In this document: positions 6,567-11,249 of the stretch, piece by piece
Layout: every line of letters begins with the position of its first letter
Numbering within the stretch: position 1 is the stretch's first letter
Assembly: GCA_008933045.1 (NCBI GenBank)
Contig: WBXJ01000083.1
Span: 1 to 11,249 of the forward strand
Length of the DNA stretch: 11,249 bases
Direction of reading: 5' to 3'
Source: Verrucomicrobiota bacterium
GTDB lineage: Bacteria; Verrucomicrobiota; Verrucomicrobiia; Limisphaerales; SXQI01
Position numbers and translations under genes: made by a program
Notes under the pieces: model-generated
The model's input: only the letters and a program-made list of their open reading frames with translations
Databases searched by the model: none
What the model was told of the DNA's origin: nothing

Positions 6567-6791
6567 TTAATACGCGGATTTGCGGAGGGGGGCTATCAGC
6601 GTATGGCCAAACTTGCGCAGCAGGATGCAGCCAAACAGGCAAAGAAAAAACAACAGACCCAACCCGATGCCTAAGTTACGCCCGGTCGTGCAGTTGGTCA
6701 AGCCGATGAAGCCCAACACCATCAGGAACGTGAAGCGAATGTAAACGTCACTCCTGAGGATTCGGGGGCCAAAAACAGGCCAAAAAACCAA
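6567..6791 (-). CDS. Possible small membrane protein, first gene of the operon
   Basis: I do not recognise this frame. It gives up to 74 residues from a TTG at 6791, or 51 from the ATG at 6722 (MVLGFIGLTNC). Two hydrophobic stretches are visible, FTFLMVLGFIGLTNC and GIGLGLLFFLCLFGCILL, followed by a basic tail RKFGHTLIAPLRKSAY, which suggests a two-helix protein with a cytoplasmic end. An AGGAG lies in the middle of the frame (before the VYIRFTF codons) but is not well placed for an ATG or TTG. The stop is seven bases before terC, consistent with membership of the operon. No similarity supports it, so it could be non-coding leader DNA. Confidence 0.4.
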   Translation of the reverse strand: MVFWPVFGPRILRSDVYIRFTFLMVLGFIGLTNCTTGRNLGIGLGLLFFLCLFGCILLRKFGHTLIAPLRKSAY

Positions 6792-6792
6792 T

Positions 6793-6821
6793 TTGACACT
6801 TTTTACATTCTTGGATTAAGT
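6793..6821 (+). promoter_or_regulatory. Candidate promoter for the tig leader
   Basis: TTGACA at 6793-6798 is a perfect -35 hexamer, but the -10 region 16-17 bases downstream (attaag/ttaagt, 6815-6821) is a poor match. It is correctly placed to drive the leader containing the terminator at 6837-6874 and then tig. The lack of a good -10 keeps confidence low. Confidence 0.3.
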
Positions 6822-6836
6822 TGAAGGCTTGCCCTG

Positions 6837-6874
6837 CGCGGCAACCTTGTTGAAGGTTGCTTCGCGGTTTTTTT
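6837..6874 (+). terminator. Intrinsic terminator in the leader of tig
   Basis: gcaacctt (6841-6848) and aaggttgc (6853-6860) form a perfect eight-base-pair stem around gttg. The stem is extended by cgcg (6837-6840) pairing with cgcg (6863-6866) across a two-T bulge, and is followed by seven T residues at 6868-6874. The orientation is plus strand. No plus-strand gene precedes it within the GC-rich block, so it either ends a short transcript starting near 6825 or attenuates tig. Confidence 0.75.
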
Positions 6875-6897
6875 ATCGTTAGGTGAAAGGTTCGTTT

Positions 6898-8223
6898 GTG
6901 AATGTAACCATTGAAGATTTAGCCCCTTGCCGGAAGTTGTTACGGTTGGAAGTTGATGCTCAGGCGGTAGATGCTGCGTTTGAAGCGGTGACCCGTGAGA
7001 TTCAGCAGCAAGTTACCTTGCCCGGATTCCGCCCCGGTAAGGCTCCGCGAGCGATGGTGGCTAAGAGCCACGCAAAAACTATCGTGGATGAAGTTCGCCG
7101 GAAATTGGTGAACGAAGCGTATCAGCAGGCGGTCTCGGATGCTAAGTTGATTGTCGTGGCTGGGCCTGATTTCGAGGAAGTCCAATTCGGCCAAGGGCAG
7201 GCGTTGCAGTATACTGCGACGATTGATACCGCTCCTGTGTTTGAGTTACCGAATTACAAAGGACTCAAGGCTACGAAGGAAGTGGGATCAGTGCTTGAGA
7301 GTGATATTGATCGTGCCATCGAGGTGTTGCGCAAGCAGCGTGTGGAATATCAAGATGTCGAGCGACCGGCTCAGACAGGCGACTTTGTGGTGGTGGATTA
7401 TACGGCGACGACTGACGGACAGCCTTTGACGGCGATTGCCCCCACTGCCCGTGGACTTACAAAGCAGACAGCTTTCTGGATGCAGATTGCCGAGGGGCAG
7501 TTTATCCCGGGGTTTACTGAACAGTTGATCGGCGGGGTCAAGGGTGAAACGCGGACTGTTGGGGTAGATTTTCCGGCCGATTTTGTCTCAGCATTGCTCC
7601 AAGGTAGGAAGGGCGTGTATGAGGTGACGGTGACTCAGGTGAAGGAGCAACTGCTTCCCGAGGTGAACTTAAGTTTCGCCGAATCTTGGGGCGCGCAATC
7701 GCTTGAGATTCTCAGGGAAGGAATTCGCACCGATTTGGAAGCGGAAGTCAACAATCGCCGCACTCAATCTGTTCGTTCCCAGTTGATACAACAACTCCAA
7801 GAAGCTGTGACTTGTGAGTTGCCTGAGTCGATGGTGCAGAATGTGACTCGCGAGGTGGTTTATGATGTGGTGAAGGAAAACCAACAACGGGGCGTGTCGA
7901 AGGATGAGATCGCCCAGCATAAAAACGAAATTTTTGAACTCGCAAACAACACTGCGAAAGATCAGGTAAAGATTTCGTTTCTGCTGAGCAAAGTAGGGGA
8001 ACAAGAAGGTCTGAAAGTTTCACAAGAATCTTTCACTCGCCGAATCATGGCGATGGCTGCGAAGAATAAGGTGTCACCTGATAAGTTCTTTAAAGATCTG
8101 AAAAAGAACAATGGCTTGGGCCGAGTTCAAGAGCAGCTTTTGCTCGAGTTAGCCGTGGATTTCTTAGTAGACAACGCAGTCATCGAGGAAGTGCCGGCGG
8201 CCATCCCTCCAGCTTCAGCCTAA
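6898..8223 (+). CDS. tig: Trigger factor, ribosome-associated chaperone
   Basis: A 441-residue trigger factor, which binds the ribosome exit tunnel and helps nascent chains fold. The N-terminal ribosome-binding domain (1-115) has the signature GFRPGKAP at 43-50. The PPIase (FKBP-like) domain covers about 150-245, starting near TGDFVVVDY (160-168) with FIPGFTEQLIGG inside. The chaperone arms run from about 250 to 430, rich in charged helices, and the tail is Ala/Pro-rich. The FKBP segment has a divergent flap (APTARGLTKQTAFWMQIAEG), so isomerase activity is uncertain. I choose GTG 6898 because AAAGG lies seven bases upstream and the protein then begins MNVTIEDLAPCRK as in homologues; GTG 6883 lacks a ribosome site. 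It is not followed by clpP-clpX here. Regulation may involve the leader terminator ending at 6874. Confidence 0.95.
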   Translation: MNVTIEDLAPCRKLLRLEVDAQAVDAAFEAVTREIQQQVTLPGFRPGKAPRAMVAKSHAKTIVDEVRRKLVNEAYQQAVSDAKLIVVAGPDFEEVQFGQGQALQYTATIDTAPVFELPNYKGLKATKEVGSVLESDIDRAIEVLRKQRVEYQDVERPAQTGDFVVVDYTATTDGQPLTAIAPTARGLTKQTAFWMQIAEGQFIPGFTEQLIGGVKGETRTVGVDFPADFVSALLQGRKGVYEVTVTQVKEQLLPEVNLSFAESWGAQSLEILREGIRTDLEAEVNNRRTQSVRSQLIQQLQEAVTCELPESMVQNVTREVVYDVVKENQQRGVSKDEIAQHKNEIFELANNTAKDQVKISFLLSKVGEQEGLKVSQESFTRRIMAMAAKNKVSPDKFFKDLKKNNGLGRVQEQLLLELAVDFLVDNAVIEEVPAAIPPASA

Positions 8224-8246
8224 AGCTAGAAAAGAATTTGCATCCG

Positions 8247-8287
8247 AGAGGCGTGCCTGCAATCCAGCGGGCACGCCTCTTGCTGTT
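8247..8287 (+). terminator. Terminator of tig
   Basis: agaggcgtgcc (8247-8257) pairs perfectly over eleven bases with ggcacgcctct (8270-8280) around a twelve-base loop. The tail tgctgtttt is only moderately T-rich. It begins 23 bases after the tig stop, so it very likely ends that transcript. Confidence 0.7.
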
Positions 8288-8361
8288 TTGTAGCATCTGC
8301 TGGAGTTTTGGAGGTGTTTTCTGCGTGCGTTTGGAGCGGCTCTGGCGTAATTTAAGACATT

Positions 8362-9720
8362 ATGACACTTTGGATTTTGGCCTTGGGAGTTCTGGGATTA
8401 TTCGCAGCGGTCGGATTTGCCCTAGGGGCGGTGCGCAACCTGACTTTTTTTTTAGGGGCAATCGTTGCAGGGTTGGTGGCGACTCCCTTGGGTGGCGCGC
8501 TGACGGGCTTGATTAAATCAGCTGGGCTGAAGAACCCTCTTTGGATTTACCTTGTTCCTTCCGGTATCGCGTATGTCCTGGTGCTGATACTCTTTCTAGC
8601 CCTTGGGTTTGGCCTGCATTTCAAGATCATGATGTTTTACAAATACAAACGTGATGATGTCTCGAATCAACAATGGTTACGGATGGATCGACGCGTGGGG
8701 ACTTCTATAGGGCTTCTCACAGGGGTGATTATCTTTTTCGCCATCTCCAAGCTCATTTATACGGGCGGTTATTTGACGGCACAGGTAAGCACGGAGGATG
8801 GAAATAATCCGGCTTGGATCAATTTCATGAGTTCGGCCCGGCGTGATATCCATGAGACGGGTTTTGACCGCGTTTTAGCTGCGTTGGATAAAACCCCAGC
8901 CGCTTTTTATCAAGGCTCGGATATCCTTGGGCTGCTGTATCACAACCCAGTTCTGCAAGGTCGATTGTCCAATTATCCCTATTTTCTTTCACTCGGTCAA
9001 CGGACTGAATTTCAAGAAATGGGCGCGGATAAGGAATACAATGATTTGATCTTCGGCAAAGCGAGCGTCAAAGCGATTATTGAACATCCTAGGACTCAAG
9101 GCATTTTGGGAAACGCTGAGATTTTGAATGAAATTATCGGTGTAGACCTGAAGGATCTTCGGACGTTTCTTGAAACTGGCAAATCTCCTAAGTACGCCGA
9201 CGAACATCTCCTTGGGTTTTGGACTTTGGACAAAGAGGCGGTGCTCGTTCATGAGAGAAAAACCAAACCCGATATAAAATCTGTCGAGTTAGCCAGCCTA
9301 AGAAAAACAATTGATACGATGCCAAACATCACGCTGTTGGCGACACTCAACAATAAAACCCATGTGAAGAGTAGCGGAGGTGCCCCCCCGCCGACAGCGA
9401 CGACGGTTGTTGTGCAGGTCCCACCTGTTTCGCAACAGCGAGACAACCGCGTTACAAGCCGTTACGGTCCTTTGGCTCGTGGACAGCAACGCACCCCTCC
9501 TCCCACAACAATCGTTGTCGCAGCTCCCCCGACTCCTCCAATCACCCAACTCGCTGGTGATGGTGAGTGGAAGCGAATCGAAGCCTCCGGGGAATACCAA
9601 CTCGTCCTGCCTAATTCACTCGGCACAAACCTGACCTGGAGCGGCAGGGTGAAGGATAATGAGTTGTTCATTACGGAGACCAACAAGTCCCAGTTGCTGA
9701 TCTTCTATAAAACGCAGTAA
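8362..9720 (+). CDS. CvpA-like membrane protein with long C-terminal extension
   Basis: A 452-residue protein whose N-terminal third resembles the CvpA family (colicin V production, inner-membrane protein of unclear biochemical role). Four hydrophobic segments lie at about 2-20, 26-50, 60-88 and 112-133, with a cytoplasmic KYKRDD loop between the last two. The segment 140-330 looks soluble and helical, with unknown function. Residues 342-354 (PPPTATTVVVQVP) and 379-393 (PPPTTIVVAAPPTPP) are two similar Pro/Val linkers, probably an internal duplication. They lead to a small beta-rich C-terminal domain (398-452) with GEWKRIEASGEYQLVLPN and LTWSGRVKDNELFIT, which I cannot name. ATG 8362 directly precedes the first helix but has no good Shine-Dalgarno. 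Position between tig and argG gives no clear functional link. The family assignment covers the N-terminal part only. Confidence 0.75.
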   Translation: MTLWILALGVLGLFAAVGFALGAVRNLTFFLGAIVAGLVATPLGGALTGLIKSAGLKNPLWIYLVPSGIAYVLVLILFLALGFGLHFKIMMFYKYKRDDVSNQQWLRMDRRVGTSIGLLTGVIIFFAISKLIYTGGYLTAQVSTEDGNNPAWINFMSSARRDIHETGFDRVLAALDKTPAAFYQGSDILGLLYHNPVLQGRLSNYPYFLSLGQRTEFQEMGADKEYNDLIFGKASVKAIIEHPRTQGILGNAEILNEIIGVDLKDLRTFLETGKSPKYADEHLLGFWTLDKEAVLVHERKTKPDIKSVELASLRKTIDTMPNITLLATLNNKTHVKSSGGAPPPTATTVVVQVPPVSQQRDNRVTSRYGPLARGQQRTPPPTTIVVAAPPTPPITQLAGDGEWKRIEASGEYQLVLPNSLGTNLTWSGRVKDNELFITETNKSQLLIFYKTQ

Positions 9721-9807
9721 TCCTTTCTCAAACTCGGGTGTGACAGCGGTATCCGGTTCTGCTTTCCCTGTGTGGGTAGTGTCTTTATTCATTTTTTGGT
9801 AAACCAT

Positions 9808-11052
9808 ATGAAAATAGTTTTAGCGTATTCGGGCGGACTCGACACTTCGGTGCTGCTCTCTTGGATCAAGGAAAAATACAACGCAGAGATGATCGCGTTC
9901 TGTGCGAATGTCGGTCAGGAGGAGGAATTGAAGGGTCTGGGCCCTAAAGCGAGAAAGACGGGTGCGTCGAAGCTTTACATCGATGATCTGCAGGAGGAGT
10001 TTGCCCGAGATTTCATCTTCCCAATGATCCAAGCGGGAGCGATTTATGAGAACCAGTATTTTCTGGGCACGAGTATCGCTCGACCTTTGATTGCTAAACG
10101 GATGGTAGAAATCGCACGAGAGGAAGGCGCGCACTACATCGCCCACGGTGCTACGGGCAAAGGCAATGATCAGGTGCGGTTCGAGTTGACCGCTGCTGCG
10201 TTGGCTCCTGATTTAGAGGTCATCGCTCCTTGGCGCGATGAAACATTTCGCACTCAGTTCCCCGGTCGGGCCGAGATGATCGCGTATTGCGAGGAGAAGA
10301 AGATTCCTGTGCAAGCGACGGCGAAAAAACCGTACTCGATGGATCGAAACCTTCTGCACATCTCGTTTGAAGCAGGAATTCTGGAGGATCCTTGGCTGGA
10401 CGCCTCCGCGCCAGAACACAAGGCCATGTATGTGTTGAGCGTTTCGCCTGAGGATGCACCTGACAAACCGGAGTATGTTACCCTAGATTTTGAAAAGGGC
10501 TTATGCATTGCAGTCAACGGCAAAGCACTGAACCCGCTGAAAGTCATGCAAGTGCTGAACAAGTTGGGCGGCAAGCACGGTGTTGGTCGCGTTGATCTTG
10601 TCGAGAATCGTTATGTTGGAATGAAATCTCGAGGCGTCTACGAGACTCCTGGTGGAGCGATTCTACACTATGCCCATCGGCAGATGGAGAGCATCACAAT
10701 GGATCGAGAGGTGATGCACATTCGCGACGGGCTGATTCCCAAGTATGCTGAGTTGGTTTATTACGGCTATTGGTACGCCCCGGAACGGCTCGCGCTACAA
10801 GCATTGGTGACTGAAAGCCAGAAGGATGTGAGCGGGACAGTGCGAGTGAAGCTCTACAAGGGCAATATCATCAACGCTGGCCGCAAATCACCTGTCAGCC
10901 TTTATCATCCACAAATTGCGACGATGGAGGCCGATCCAACGAAAGCCTACAATCAAGATGATGCCACTGGTTTCATTCGGCTTAACGGTTTGCGATTGCG
11001 TGTGAGTGCCCAAGTCCACGGTGCGGCAACCAAGACACCGTCGAAGAAATAG
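9808..11052 (+). CDS. argG: Argininosuccinate synthase
   Basis: A 414-residue enzyme joining citrulline and aspartate with ATP to give argininosuccinate, the penultimate step of arginine synthesis in the cytoplasm. The N-type ATP pyrophosphatase loop AYSGGLDTSVLLSW lies at residues 6-19. YIAHGATGKGNDQVRFE (about 111-127) is the conserved nucleotide/citrulline-binding segment. The synthase domain contains PYSMDRNLLH, ENRYVGMKSRGVYETPGG and the closing AGRKSPVSLYHP and YNQDDATGFIRL. All key stretches are intact and length is normal, with a short extra tail VHGAATKTPSKK. The start is ATG 9808, matching homologues (MKIVLAYSGG); an upstream in-frame start at 9772 would add twelve unconserved residues. 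The ribosome site is weak. The other arginine genes are not in the window. Confidence 0.97.
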   Translation: MKIVLAYSGGLDTSVLLSWIKEKYNAEMIAFCANVGQEEELKGLGPKARKTGASKLYIDDLQEEFARDFIFPMIQAGAIYENQYFLGTSIARPLIAKRMVEIAREEGAHYIAHGATGKGNDQVRFELTAAALAPDLEVIAPWRDETFRTQFPGRAEMIAYCEEKKIPVQATAKKPYSMDRNLLHISFEAGILEDPWLDASAPEHKAMYVLSVSPEDAPDKPEYVTLDFEKGLCIAVNGKALNPLKVMQVLNKLGGKHGVGRVDLVENRYVGMKSRGVYETPGGAILHYAHRQMESITMDREVMHIRDGLIPKYAELVYYGYWYAPERLALQALVTESQKDVSGTVRVKLYKGNIINAGRKSPVSLYHPQIATMEADPTKAYNQDDATGFIRLNGLRLRVSAQVHGAATKTPSKK

Positions 11053-11148
11053 GCCGTTAGTTTTAATTTACCATCCACATTCAGGTAGAGATCACCGAAG
11101 CCCAGCCGGTGGTCTGGTGTGCGTTTAAACACTGTCGTTCCACAAAAA

Positions 11149-11177
11149 AAGGCACCACCGTGGGACGGTGGTGCCTT
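11149..11177 (-). terminator. Strong hairpin terminator, T tract on the minus strand
   Basis: ggcaccaccgt (11151-11161) pairs perfectly with acggtggtgcc (11165-11175) around ggg, extended by two A-T pairs on the outside. Seven A residues at 11144-11150 give a T tract on the minus strand, so the main direction is leftward, ending a gene entering from the right. It may also stop argG transcription, as the hairpin lies about 100 bases after the argG stop. Confidence 0.8.
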
Positions 11178-11200
11178 CGAGAAACCTAAGGGTAAGGGGA

Positions 11201-11249
11201 TTAGTAGGAGGCTTGTGAGCCTTTGATTGACCGTTTTTGCATCCAAGGC
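11201..11249 (-). CDS. Probable C-terminal end of a minus-strand gene, partial
   Basis: One minus-strand frame reads PWMQKRSIKGSQASY and then TAA at 11201-11203. The stop lies 24 bases before the base-paired part of the leftward terminator, the spacing expected for a real gene end. Only about 15 residues are in the window and I do not recognise them. The other two minus frames are open too, so the frame choice rests on stop and terminator spacing only. Confidence 0.4.
   Translation of the reverse strand, partial: PWMQKRSIKGSQASY

Noticed and set aside
3213..6813. The seven-base string attcttg occurs at both edges of the GC-rich block (3213-3219 and 6807-6813), hinting at a target-site duplication.
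   Set aside because: Seven bases in AT-rich DNA are expected by chance, and no transposase or terminal repeats accompany them.
6883..6897. GTG 6883 as the tig start.
   Set aside because: No Shine-Dalgarno precedes it, while GTG 6898 has AAAGG at correct spacing and gives the conserved N-terminus.
1..11249. CRISPR arrays, tRNA or rRNA genes, insertion sequences.
   Set aside because: No regularly spaced direct repeats, cloverleaf-like segments, rRNA-like stretches or transposase motifs were seen on either strand.

Overview
The window looks like chromosomal DNA of a Gram-negative bacterium. The single LAB_N-type lipid A domain protein beside an ArnT-like GT39 transferase and a PAP2 phosphatase, the long-tailed CvpA-like protein, and the style of the trigger factor suggest Verrucomicrobiota or a related PVC lineage. 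That placement is inference from family resemblance, not a computed result.

Left part (1-3200, moderate to low GC): the 3' end of a phosphoesterase-family gene without its body (about 119-493) converges on an intact GT39 lipid-linked-sugar transferase (514-1998, minus). Divergent from it, 24 bases away, is a PAP2 phosphatase (2023-2733), followed 22 bases later by a LAB_N gene (2756-3074) broken by a TGG-to-TAG stop and a later frameshift. The gene contents point to envelope lipid or glycan modification, now partly decayed. Behind them lies an AT-rich stretch holding a 12-base inverted repeat.

Middle part (about 3217-6791, clearly GC-richer, all genes on the minus strand): in transcription order, a possible small membrane protein, a TerC-family metal exporter (with a one-base frameshift), a one-domain voltage-gated cation channel, the sodium-dependent bicarbonate transporter SbtA, and its PII-like partner SbtB. 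Spacing is a few bases between most genes, so this reads as one ion and inorganic-carbon operon, probably acquired. The channel's selectivity filter reads TLDNWAD, which resembles calcium-selective rather than sodium-selective bacterial filters. This operon is the most interesting part of the window.

Right part (6793-11249, plus strand, housekeeping-like): a promoter-like TTGACA, then a complete intrinsic terminator inside the leader of trigger factor (tig), tig itself with its own terminator, a CvpA-like membrane protein with a duplicated Pro/Val-rich linker, and argG. The last bases hold a strong hairpin with its T tract on the minus strand, and what looks like the last codons of a minus-strand gene entering from the right.
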